From Rhytidiadelphus loreus (taxonomy: Eukaryota; Streptophyta; Bryopsida; Hypnales; Hylocomiaceae), in contig OX344762.1 of assembly GCA_947034895.1 (NCBI GenBank), forward strand, positions 20,440,760 through 20,504,759: DNA of 64,000 nucleotides. The letters are read 5' to 3'. Shown here piece by piece: positions 22,620 to 34,110 of this stretch. The position numbers and the translations under genes are program-made. The notes below the pieces were generated by a model. It worked only from the letters and a program-made list of their open reading frames with translations. It made no database searches and was not told the origin of the DNA. Every line of letters begins with the position of its first letter. The first letter of the stretch is position 1.

Positions 22620-24867
22620 GAGCATCTCCTGCAGCCCTCCTCGCTAGATGGGTTTCCCAGGGGAGAGTGGCGGGGTCAACAATTTTGAAGTGGAAGGGGC
22701 TAGAAACTCTCCTGCGGCAGAGAGTAAGAAGGCCGGCAAACGACGTCTTCAGCAACAACTGACACGAGAGTCAGAGCCGCAAATTGTTGTCAAGACTTGC
22801 ATCCTTGTAGGGCTACTACAAAGACAATTCTTTTTACAAAGCCTTCTTTCAAATATGGTGTCCTCCCAAACCCTAATTTTTATTGACACTTTGTATAAGG
22901 CCTAGTGCACCTAAACTGTTGAAGGTAAAAGATTGAAGGGCAAATTAAGGCAGACACAAAATTACAAGATATATATCATAGTTTAAGAGATTAAGTTGTG
23001 TCAATCCTTTTTGTATATTTCAAAAATCTTATAGTTGATATTCAACAAAAAAATGGGAGTTTTTGGAAAGTCACAATTGCCCAAATCTCCCTCATTACGT
23101 GCCTTCTCCAATTTGAAATTTCCTAAAAATTTCCCAATCCTTGAAACAAATCCCAAATAAGCACCCTAGAAAAAAAATTGGAAAAATCCAATTCCGGCTA
23201 TTTTCAATTTGAAATAAAGGGATTAACCAATAAAAGAATTGTAGGAAAATGCCAAAGTTTCCAATGCTCCTATAAATTTCTACATAGGTGCTTCTTACTA
23301 TCTACAACACACATAAAAAATCTTGCAAAATTTTGCAAACACACTCAAAAGTTATGCCCAATTTAGTTGGTTGTGACTAGTGTGACTAATACCCTTGAGG
23401 GGCATTAGTCACATTAGTCACAAATTGCCCAAATCTCTCTCACTACGTGCCTTGTCCAATTTGAAATTTCCTAAAAATTTCCCAATCATTAAAACAAGTC
23501 CCCAATAAGCACCTTAGGAAAAAAAAATTGGAAAAATCCAAGTCTAACTATTTTCAATTTGAAATTAAGGGATAAACCAATCAAAAAATTGTGAAAAAAT
23601 GCCCAAGTTTCCAATGCTCCTATAAATTTCCACACAGGTGCTTCTTACTATCTACAATATGCGTAAAAAATCTTGAAAAATTTCACAAACATACTCAAAA
23701 GTTGTTCCCAATTTAGTTAGTTGTGACTAATGTGACTAACAAACCCTAAAGGGCATTAGTTACATAGTCACAATTGACTAAATTGGGCACAACTTTTGAT
23801 TAGGTGTGTGAAATTTTGCAAGATTTTTTATATGTATTGTAGATAGTAAGAAGCATCTATATAGAAGTTTTTGAGAGCATTGAACACTTGAGGATTTTTT
23901 CATAATTGTTTAGTTGGTTTATCCCTTTATTTCAGATTGAAAATAGCCAAGCTTTGATTTTTCCAATTTTTTTTCCTAAGGTGCTTATTGGGGACTTGTT
24001 TCAAGTATTGGGAAGTTTTTAGGAAATTTCAAATTGGAGAAGGCACATAATGAGGGAGATTTGGGCAATTTGTGACTAATGTGACTAATGCCCTTCAAGG
24101 GTATTAGTTACATTAGTAACAACCAACTAAATTGGACACAACTTTTGAGTGTGTTTGCAAAATTTTGCAAGATTTTTTGCATGTGTGGTAGACAATAAGA
24201 AGCACCTATGTGGAAATTTCTAGGAGCATTGGACACTTTGGTATTTTCCTACAATTTTTTGATTGGTTTAGCTCTTTATTTCAAAATGAATATAGTTGGA
24301 CTTTTTTTTTCCGAAGGTGATTATTGGGGACTTGCTTCAAGGATTGGGAAGTTTTGGGACAATTTCAAATTGGAGAAGGCATGTGATTAGGGAGATTCAG
24401 GCAATTGTGAATTCCCCAAAACTCCCATATTTTTGTTGAATATCAACTATAGGATTTTTAAAATACATAAAGAAGATTGATACAACTAAATCTTGTCGAT
24501 TGTGTTCTATTTCTTACATTTTTGTGTTGGGGTTGCCATTTTTGCCCTATCGCCCGTGTATTTGCCATTGCAAAGATGGTAGAGGGAAAGTTCAAAGATG
24601 ATGTGGCAGTCATGGAGAAAGCTTGCGACTACCACGGTGGCAAATTTCTCATTAATTTAGCCTTTGACTTACCAAAACCCGGAATCCAATGACCAAGAGG
24701 GGCCGGAGAGGTCCCCTGTAGAATTGGAAATTCTAGCGGAGTAGAGCCAAAATCAAGAGGCCCCGCACCTCAAAATCCCGGTCTACAGTGTTGTTGGGGA
24801 TTGCAATTCCCTTGGCTGCTCAAAACTTCGCTCACAGGGGTGTTTGAGCGGGCTGCAGGAGATGCTC
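22620..24867. mobile_element. PIF/Harbinger-type element built as a four-unit palindrome
   Basis: The ends GAGCATCTCCTGCAGCC and GGCTGCAGGAGATGCTC are exact inverted repeats. They are flanked by TTA on both sides (22617-22619, 24868-24870), the 3-bp TWA duplication typical of PIF/Harbinger. Inside, a roughly 350-bp unit occurs twice in direct orientation (about 23070-23420 and 23425-23765) and twice inverted (about 23765-24075 and 24075-24415), forming a roughly 1.4-kb imperfect hairpin. Inverted similarity also extends outward to about 22995 and 24482. No transposase is seen. Such long foldbacks can be transcribed into double-stranded RNA; that is inference here. Confidence 0.85.
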
Positions 24868-24870
24868 TTA

Positions 24871-26026
24871 CATGCATAAGGTAGGAGGCTCTTTAACCCT
24901 TAGGCACTCCGATGAGCAGAGGGCTTGAAGGCGCTGTTTAGTCCAACTAACTTCTCATTCATCCAATGTAACACTCAAATTTTGAAAAGACAACCTTCTT
25001 GAATGACCAATTTCATGAAATTGTGGTAAATGATATTTATGTAGAAAGATAAAAACAAAAATGTGCCAAAATTTGAAAAATGATCCAAGTGTTAAGGGGT
25101 TAAAGCGACCCTTTTAAGAGCTGATTTCATTTTCGGGGAAGCTAAACTCTTTGAAACAATTTTTAGTAAATTTTGGTAGGAAGAAAAATGGAATTGGCAT
25201 CTAATCCAAGTAGTTTCATATTTTTTGGACCTTTGTCGAATTAGTTACAAAATTTTGAAGTGGAAATGTAGTGGTCTCTAAAAGCGACCCCCTCTTGAAA
25301 TGTACATTGTTGGTACATTGAAGAAAGTAAAATGTACAACTCTATTAGAAGTTGCTTTTAGAGCTAGGTCTCTTTTAGAGCCACCTATCTTGTTGGCTAT
25401 CATTGGTCGGGCTGTCACTATGTATGGTAGTGTGCTCCAAAACCGACCCTCTTCTTCAAACAATCCTCTAGGTGGCTCAAAAATAGATACATGATGGACT
25501 ATTGATTATGTTAGAGAAGAGGAAGTCTTGGTTCATTCTTTTCCAATGGATGGTTCATACTTCTTTAAAGGTTGGTTTAAGAAAAATTGTAGGTCCATTT
25601 GTAATTAAGTAGATAGGCGTTCACTAATTTTTTTCAAAATGAGATTTGGCAGTCCAACTACCTTCCTACATATGCTAAAAAATCTGAAATAATAATTAAC
25701 TCAAGCTTCCATTCAAGTTTTAGTAAAGGTCACATTTAGGAACCTTATCTATTACTTTTTGCATGCCTCAATGCTTGTTTTTGGTAAAGCCATATCTTTT
25801 TTCAGACCATTTAAGAGTGAGTTTTGCAAGTGCTAGAAGTCACAAATAGGTTCCTATGGCAGAATTCTTTGAAAACTCAGAACTAATTCATAAATGCTCC
25901 AAAAAAATGAAACCACTTGAGTTAGATTCCACATCTAAAAGTCATTGAAAAGAACAACAGTCCTTAAAGTGTCGCTTTTAGAACCACCTACCTTTGAGAA
26001 GCCTTTTCTTATGTAAACTTACTCCG
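24871..26026. other. Gene-free stretch with an old repeat
   Basis: Several copies of a CTCTAAAAGCGACC-like motif occur in both orientations (about 25100, 25275, 25350, 25975). They resemble the inner part of the element at 9874-10534 (AAAGCAACC-TTTAAGAGCTG). This may be a degenerate relative spanning about 25090-25990. No coding sequence is recognised. Confidence 0.4.
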
Positions 26027-26029
26027 TAA

Positions 26030-26427
26030 GAGCATCACCACCCGTCTTGCAAAATGCAGGGTGGTTTGGCTTGCAAAATCCAGGGCCATCAAATTTGCAA
26101 GCCAAATCACCCCACTCATTGCATGCTATAAACGCATTTTGCAAGACGGGTAAGTTTTCAAATTTGGACCGCTTTGCGAGGTGGACCAATGGGCTATAGT
26201 ACTAAAGGTTTGTACTTTGGGGGAAAGTGCTGATGCCCTTGTCTCATGTGGTTTGCAAGCCAATTTGCAAGCTATGCTTTAGCTTGCAAAATCCCCCATT
26301 TTGCAAGCCACCCAAAGCTTTTTGCCCGGCCTCTTAACAAGTTCATCCGTTTTGCAAGACAGGTGGGGCACTTTTGCAAGCCACCCAAGGACAAGTCACC
26401 CGTTTTGCATGACGGGTGGGCATGCTC
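26030..26427. mobile_element. PIF/Harbinger-type MITE
   Basis: The left end GAGCATCACCACCCGTC is inverted at the right end (GACGGGTGGGCATGCTC, two mismatches). TAA flanks both sides (26027-26029, 26428-26430). The 398-bp interior is non-coding and is filled with TTTTGCAAG/CTTGCAAAA motifs in both orientations. The element ends about 300 bp upstream of the RBR gene ATG, so it may contribute to that promoter. Confidence 0.85.
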
Positions 26428-26733
26428 TAACTATTACTGACGGCTGTACTGGTGACACAAGAATGCTATAATACTACGTCGTCAAAATCCCTGCCGTGAT
26501 ATGCGCCGTCTTGTGCTGACCCACTTAGCATCAGAACTCCTTGAGGCTTGAGCGCAATGTCTTCCTCAGTAAGGTATTGTCGGTACTGTTTCTAACCACT
26601 TCCTCCATTCGACCATTTCAACGCCACATTCACTTTCATCTCATTCGTCTCCTCTTAGAGATGTTTAGTCTTAGTGGGTTTTTCACTACGTTGGCTGACC
26701 CGCCACTGAGATCTCCAACACTGAGAGCTAGCC

Positions 26734-28992
26734 ATGGAGGAGGTCACCGTTTCTAGGATGCAGGCTGTGGAGTTGGCCAAGGCCATTGTGGAGGCCAGAG
26801 ACGCGGAGTTGGCGTTCCTTTTGCAAGTGCAGGAAATCATGAAGAGTACTAGGGATTCGCCAGAGCATGGGGTAACAGGAGCTGGTGAGGACGACTTGGA
26901 GCTGGATCCGTCGCAGCAATTACCAGGCGTCAAAGGTTGGTTTCCACGGATGCCTCAATTAGCAATTGTTTCAAAGTTTGTGCGAGGATACTGAAGTTAA
27001 TTAATTAGGTTGTCGGACCTGATAACCTAGCACCTGGAAGTTCCCAACATTTAGCTGGCATTGTGTCAGTGGCCTGGGATCGGGGTTGGGATTTGTTCAC
27101 TTGGAAAAAAATTGTACCTCGTAACAGAGACAATGGGACAATCCTCACGAGCCTTGTGTTGTGTTGTACTTCTCCTTTGAAATGAAGTTCGTACATCTAG
27201 AGTGCGCAGGTATTTTGGACAATGATATCCTTGTAATGTATGCAGATGCTCAGGCCCCCAGTGACATAGACAAGGGAGCTGCATTGAACTTGGCTGTGGA
27301 CGAACTTGGCAGCTTTGTGGAGGAGACAGAGGAGACGCAGCTGTCCTTACTAGAGGCAGCCAGACTAGCCCACTTGGACGCCATCCAGGAACACGATGCA
27401 CAATTCGCACGCTCGCTAGCGAACATATCGCAACAAGACTGGGATCGAATTGGCGTTAACATGGCAGACCCCTTCACCGCCCAACCCGATTCTCGTGACC
27501 CATTTTTAAATGAAGTTGATGAATACGACGCTGTTCTTAGCCTGTTGGATGATGGTGTGACGTCTCGTCGTAGTGGAGGCAGGGACAATAGTGATGCAGC
27601 AGGCGAAGTTATCCGTGTTATGCAGCGTGCAAAACTGTGCATGACGCCATTGACCATCCGTGAGAATACGTCTCCCAGAAGATGCATACTGGATCCAAAG
27701 CAGCAAGGAAAAGGCAAGGAAAAGGTGGTGGTGGTCCAGGAAGATGACGGTGATAGCTTCCCTGATGATTCTCCGTTCACTTTTGATAGCCCGAGCACCA
27801 AGACTGGCGAACCCTTCAATATCCGAGGATTAAGTATTGAGCATGGAGCAACCGAGACAGACGTGAATGCCGGAGACTCTGGAATTCAAATTTGCCAGAT
27901 CTGCTTTGAAGCCACGCAATTGACAAGCACCTTTGTTACTCTCGAAGGTAATCTTCATAGCATTCGTTACTACCTTGCAATGTAAGAGAATGTAGTGCCT
28001 GCACTTGGGTTTAGATTTGCAACTGTACCTCAATCTTACCCGAGTGGATCTTGAAAGGGGAAGATAGCTTGACAAGTGTTATTTTTCACATTTAATGTCC
28101 TGTGTGCGTCAGATTTCCATAAGGGGATCCCAGCTATGTTGGTAAAGATTGTAATGTTATCCTCTTTACCACTTCAATCTCTGGTGAACTTGGAGCACCA
28201 TGTTCAAATTTACCAGTAACATGTGTTGTTTGTTTGTCATAATAGGGTGCGGCCATCAATTCTGTGCGACGTGTGTGACAAGACATGCAGAGGCGAGGAT
28301 ACAGTGTGGAGGGCAAATGCAAGTGAGCTGTCTGCATTCTGAATGCCCAGCTCTCATATCCTTCACCCAATTGTCATTTCTTCTGAGTTCGACTTTGCTG
28401 GAAGTGCTGACACGAAGGCAAATAGAAGCTGCCATTCCTGAATCAGAGCGCATGTACTGTCCCTTCAGAGATTGCTCTGCGTTGCTCATGAAACCCGCCA
28501 GCGCAGACAATGAGAAGCCATCAAGTTCGGCACATCCGCCATCCCTTGCTGCCAGTTTCAGTGTCTGTATGGAATGTGAGGCTTGTCACCGCGCATTCTG
28601 CGTGGAGTGTGTGGTGCCCTGGCATGGCGACTTGAGTTGCGGCGAGTTTCAAGCCAACCTGAAGAACCTTCGTCTTTTGGGAGATGAGAAGCTGCTGCAG
28701 CTGGCGGACCAGCAGAAATGGCAACGCTGCAAGCAATGTGGGCGCTTGGTTGAGCTCAGCTCTGGTTGTTTTCACATGACTTGTTTGTAAGTGCTCTGCA
28801 GCTTGCTCATCTGTATGAATCTAATATATTATGAGTTTTTTCTTCTTTCCATCTTGTAATCATTTGACGTGTAAACTGATATTGCATTGATAACGCAGGT
28901 GCAAGAACGAATTTTGCTACAGTTGTGGTGCGTCATGGCGAGGCGGCGGAAAAACTTGCTCGTGTCCAAGATGGACTGAGTCCAGGTTGTAA
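26734..28992 (+). CDS. RBR-type (RING1-IBR-RING2) E3 ubiquitin ligase
   Basis: Four exons: 26734-26935, 27246-27947, 28246-28786, 28899-28992, giving 512 residues. An alternative acceptor for exon 2 at 27210 adds 12 codons in frame. The N-terminal part has two Ala/Glu-rich helical segments (AKAIVEARDAELAFLLQVQE and HDAQFARSLANISQQDWDR) typical of plant RBR proteins. RING1 begins ICQICFEA (Cys284, Cys287) with CGHQFCATC and VSCLHSEC. The IBR has MYCPFRDC and CMECEACHRAFCVEC...WHGDLSC. RING2 has RCKQCGRLVELSSGCFHMTC, where Cys476 is the expected ubiquitin-accepting cysteine, then CKNEFCYSC. These enzymes take ubiquitin from an E2 onto the RING2 cysteine and then pass it to substrate. Last codons: TTG TAA overlaps a good donor (GTAAGT at 28989), so an extra 3' exon is possible. 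The exon 1 donor (GTTGGT) is weak. Confidence 0.88.
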
Positions 28993-30503
28993 GTACCTTT
29001 CCTTAGGTGAAGGCACCGTCACAGTTTTTGGTTGCAAATAATGTCAGAGATTCGCCTCATATTTGTGTGCAGTCCCAATCTCAATTTTGAGTGTAACATC
29101 CTCTCTCTACAGCCAAAGCCCCGGGTCTGAAGGAGATTGGACCAGGCATTTCATATGTAAAATAGTCTACCAAATCTGGGCATTTTAATTTCAAAATTCT
29201 CCCTGAGCATAAATGAGTTGGTGCTGAACGAGTCTGCCAAATTTGTGCGCAGTTGCTAGTCTGCGCAGTGCCGATTAATATATTAGAGTTGGAGAATAGT
29301 TCTTATCTAGCTACAGAGATTTAGGCTTTCGGTGGTAGAGATGGGCCAAATGGTCTGAAATTCTGTGTTTTATGTGGCTACAGTCTCAGAGGTCATAATT
29401 GCAACTCTTGACAATGAACGGTCCTAAGTTCCAGAAATTAGAATGCAGCGGGGTCTCTACAGACTTCAAGTAAGGTCGTGACATGTTCATGAATCTCGTT
29501 TTCACATCCGTGTTGCCATTTTGAGCGACTACATAATGAATCAATGCTTGAAATGGTACCTGCAAACAGCATTGGATGATCCAAGCTCGGAAAGGTTACT
29601 CCGAACCTCTAAATCGGCATTAGTAACTGATGGAAAGAAGCGAAGCCACAATTATTTAAAGTGCATGCGCCAAGTCCTCACCAGGCTTCGTCATACAGAT
29701 ACATCTTTATGCTGCAACAGTAGTACCTTAATCATCAGAATATAGAGGAGGTAGTTGACTAACGTCATTCATATTTCAACCCTACAAGAGCAATAGGCTA
29801 TGTCATACTCAAGCCAATACCAATTATAACGCTCTTAGGCTCCTGTGAAGTGAAGATGAACTGAAACCGCTTTAAAACCCTTAGAAGTGGAAGTCACGTG
29901 CGGCATTTGAAAAATGTAGATATTATGACATAACTCCACTTCTAATCATCCATGCTCGATGGCAAATTATCCTCAAGTGTGAAAGGAATTAGACAAAACT
30001 CAAAGGGTCATTGGTTTATGTTGGTTTATGTCAACATGAACGAATTATGGTCATATTCGTTGAAATGGCATGTTTCCAAGTGCCAAAATTACGGCATTCA
30101 TAGTGCATTGAGCTCTAAAAACCAGGAGAAGGCACAACAATTAGTTATGGTCCAGACATCCACTCAAACTGGAAAACTTGGGACCCAATTTATAAAGAAA
30201 AATCAACACTGGGAAATCACAACCAAGTGTGATTAGAGAATAGAAGTCCAGATGCACAGGAAACCTTGTCAATAGCTAATGAACTATTTCTTGCACAATT
30301 GATTATGTTGAGTATTATTAGAGTGATTTCCTGTCAACATTACGTAAATCTACAGAGTAAGCATTTGAGCTTGATTCCCATTATTAAACCTTCTCAATTA
30401 TTGTTGGATATTATAGGGAGTGAAAAGGGGATTCCAAATTCCCTTCGCATGCATTTTTGAACAAAATATGAATAAATTATGAAGTTTCAAAGTGCTGATA
30501 ATG
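28993..30503. other. Gene-free stretch between the RBR gene and the retrocopy
   Basis: Probably starts with the RBR 3' UTR. Only short ORFs occur, the longest about 95 codons at 29952-30236, none with a recognisable motif. No transposon ends were found. Confidence 0.4.
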
Positions 30504-30616
30504 TCTTTGGTGTGGTCTCTACATGTTATCTCCAGGGCTCTGCCCTCGGCTTCCGCCGTTTGTTCTTGGCTCACCTCTTGGAATAAACTCCGGGTTTCAA
30601 AAAAAAAAAAAAAAAA
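30504..30616 (+). mobile_element. Tiny retroposed 3' end (poly(A) retrocopy) with target-site duplication
   Basis: A 113-bp segment contains AATAAA at 30582-30587 and, 12 nt later, an 18-nt A tract (30599-30616). It is flanked by the identical 11-mer TGCTGATAATG at 30493-30503 and 30617-30627. This is the signature of LINE-driven insertion of a polyadenylated RNA, either a 5'-truncated mRNA copy or a LINE/SINE end. The source is not recognised. GTTTCAAA also precedes both 11-mers, so an origin by local duplication is not fully excluded. Confidence 0.65.
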
Positions 30617-30902
30617 TGCTGATAATGGTTGTACCCAAAATCGACCCCAGCTCTCAGGTAAACAGGTAATCATTTTGTAAACAGGTCAGAATTAGACGTG
30701 GTTACCTTTCTATTTCAATCATTATGACACAAATGTGTACCTTTCTGAGAATAATACCAAAACGATATCTAAAACCTCTCCTATGACCGTTTCACGTGTA
30801 ATTCTTGAATAGTGCATTATTCAAGGATTTATTCAACAACCTCCTCGCCTTGGTGATACTTCAGAGGCAAGATATTCATACCATATTTGCTACGTAGTAG
30901 TG

Positions 30903-33900
30903 TCATGGAAGTCTTGGAAATCTCGAGAAATCTGGTGGTCGGCCTTCTAAGAAGGCCGTCTTTCCTTCCTGTCCCTCTTCTGAGTTATAAAACAGCAAAG
31001 TAGCATTCCCCGCAAATTCCTGCGGAAAAAAACAAAAAAACGTTAAGCACATCCCGACTACTGGTATTCCAAATATTTGAGAAATTGAGAATAGGGACAG
31101 CTCCTTGCCTGAAGTCCTGCATGACCATCTTCGACAGCGTTTAGAGCCGACTTGCAGAGTCGGACTGCCGTAGGGCTATTTCTCAAAATTTCACGACTCC
31201 AGACAACAGTTTCCTCCTCCAGTTTCTCCAGCTGCGTATTGAAACACAAGTGATCAGAGTACCATGAAACTTTCCCATTTAGTTCAGTTATAGCATTGGC
31301 ATGTAAGGAGGGTAACTTACAGGAACAACTTTGTTGACTAGACCCATCCTGTCTGCCTCTTCGGCGTTATAAAATCTTGCTAAAAACCACATCTCGCGTG
31401 CCTTCTTCTGACCAACCTGAAAAGAGAATCCAAGATGGATTGATTCAACAAGTGAAGAATGAATCTTGCCCTCCATGCTAGGAAAATTGACAATAAGATA
31501 CCTGCGATCATTTCGAAAACAGGACTTCAACTACTTACTAAAGACTCTTTGCATATGACTTCCGGTATCAAGCTATAAGCACAATGACACCATGTCAGCT
31601 GTAACCACTTTAGCTTTGGAAATAATCAGAACATGACGGTCACAAACATGGAGTAGAGCACAAAAGAGGATTTGCTACAATAAGAATTCACACTAACTGG
31701 GAATAGACAAACATAGTTAGCAAAGAGTTGGTGATGATTACCAGACGTGCCATCATGCTGCAACCGTAGCCAGCATCGAAGCTCCCTACCTGTAGAATGA
31801 ATAGACCAATTAATGACACGAACATTTTGGTGATTCGTGAGCCAAATAATGTGAATGACTAATGAGAAAATAGAAAATTAAAAAATAACTGAAAAGGAGT
31901 ACCTTGGGCCCAGTTTGTCCGAAAACGGCATTCTCGGCTGCAATCGTGAGGTCGCATACCATGTGAAGTACATGTCCTCCACCAACTGCATAGCCTGCCA
32001 CCTACATAAAAAAGTTGGAACGAAACATTCCTGTTACTTCCATTCAAGGATGTGGTCCCATCAAGACTACAACTTTGAGACCGATCTTCCAAGAAGATAG
32101 CTATGAATTCGAATTAATCCAAAATAAAAATTTAAGCTCATTTTCATTTTTATTTAAGAATAAAGAGACCTCCGACATGTCATTACCCAAAATTCACAAG
32201 TGGGGTCAAAACACAATTGGCCAACTCACCATTGCGATAACTGGCTTCGGTAGCCTCCGTATTTGTATCTGCAAGATAGGAGCATAGACACACTTAGCAA
32301 TTGAAGAGGACAGCAAGAAGTAATATTCAACCAAAAAATATCAAAACCAGCGTCCAAGAACGCAGACTACGAGCTTTGAAATCCTGTTCATGTCACCCTA
32401 CTGTACTCCTTAATCTCAACAGGATACGTGGTCCTAATCCAAAGGTACGTAAACCCTAATAGCCCAATCTAAAAATAGGGATTCGTTTTGGAAGTTAATA
32501 GTCGATTATAAAAACTTTCAAAACATATGTTAATCATTCAAAAATGCAGAGCATGATTTTCTTCTCTATTGATGCATTCTGTCACATTCCTTGAAGCTTC
32601 TTAAATGGTTTATTCAACTCTTATTCAATAAGGAAGCAACCACTTTTGCCCTTAAGGTAATCCTGAAAGGGTCACCAAGGTACTTTGCCCAAAATGATCC
32701 GATTCTTGAACCAATAGGTGCAGTCTTCATTTCTACAACACTAATATTGAAATTCATCCATCGGCCACATTTTGGCCGCAACGTTCTTTCAGGGTTAACA
32801 GTCTCTGAGTTCTCCAAAACATCCACTATACAAGTACGAGGTAAATAAGCTTTCATAATCATATGTACCAGCGGTCATGGTCAAGAGGAGCAGTAGCATG
32901 CATGAAAAGCCAACTAGTACCTGTACGTCAAGAATATTGAGGCGACCAATGTTATCATCGCCAACATAGCCATGTTTTCCCCGAACTGCTTGATCCCCTC
33001 CACTGCAGAAAGCTTCAGTCCCCTGCAAAAGCGCGCATTCCCAATTGAAACATGAGAGGCGCCATTCTAACTAACTCACATGCGTCACCGTAATCAAGAC
33101 ACGCACAGGCACAAATAAAAGAGCAACACTGAGAAGATTAATTATAGAGTCGGTAGAATGTGAAGAAGAGCAGCGCAGCACCTTGCCTGTGAAGATAATC
33201 ACTCCCACTTGAGTATCATCACGCGCCAAATCAAAGGCACGCTTTAACTCCCCCACAGTCAAGGGTCGGAAGGCATTCCTTCTCTCCGGCCTGTTGATCG
33301 TAATCTGCCGAAAGCAACCACATCATTCAAGAAATCGACTCGAAAGAAAGAACTTGTAAACTCTGCCAAAAAAATTTAATACACCCACCATGAACTTTAG
33401 ACAATCTGTCAGTGTACGAGACCCCAATTTCATGACTAGGCTGATCATTTCAAGTTCTATCGAGTTCTATCTAAGGTAGAGGGTATCGCTTATGCAAATC
33501 TACAACATGGATGACATTGAAATCTTCAACGTACAGTGCCCTCCCGAAACGACAATTACCAAAGTGGGGAATAGGGAGGGCAGCAGCGAATATTTGAAGG
33601 GTGGGTACGCTTTGAGAGCACTTACAACTTCAAAATCCATAACAAATTCCACAATTCTTCAAAAAAGATAAAGAAAAATGGGTTCGACGCGGTTTCAATT
33701 CCTCTTTCAAGAAAAATTGAAGATGATACCAGCCCTTCGAAGGACGTTTTTTCGTTGCCTCTACCTCACATACAAAGTCACCACAAGAGAAAATTCTACG
33801 TTAGCGAGGGGGAACCAATGCGCGTTACCTTGACAATCCCTTCGCCACCGGCCTTCTCGTACAGAATATCCTGAAACTCCTGACCTGCAGGCAGCGAAAC

Positions 33901-34110
33901 AGAGACCCAGACGGGAAGCTCCCGGGACACGGATCCGTGCACGCGGTCGTAACTGCTCAATTTGCGACCTCTCGGAGTGGCATTGGTTGCGGCGAGCGCG
34001 GCGACGCACTGCGAAGACGAGAGCAAAGCATGTGCGCCAGTCTCGCTTCGATCTTCGGGAGCAAGGTGACGCGCGATGGTGGCCAGACGGTGGCGCTGGC
34101 GGTCCGCCAT
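30903..34110 (-). CDS. menB: 1,4-dihydroxy-2-naphthoyl-CoA synthase (naphthoate synthase), peroxisomal
   Basis: Nine exons on the minus strand: 34110-33829, 33304-33182, 33022-32921, 32268-32230, 32001-31903, 31789-31742, 31416-31321, 31231-31109, 31019-30903. The product has 342 residues, close to the roughly 337 of the Arabidopsis NS protein. It belongs to the crotonase fold family and closes the second ring of the naphthoquinone precursor of phylloquinone (vitamin K1). The N-terminus has RLATIARHL (residues 8-16), a perfect PTS2 peroxisome signal (RL-x5-HL). Core motifs are [26 protein letters not shown] (oxyanion hole and catalytic Asp145), [35 protein letters not shown] and [20 protein letters not shown]. 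The C-terminal exon is [15 protein letters not shown]...PDFSRFP. Intron 8 begins GC (CAG|GCAAGG) rather than GT. An upstream in-frame ATG (34209) exists, but starting there would bury the PTS2. Confidence 0.95.
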
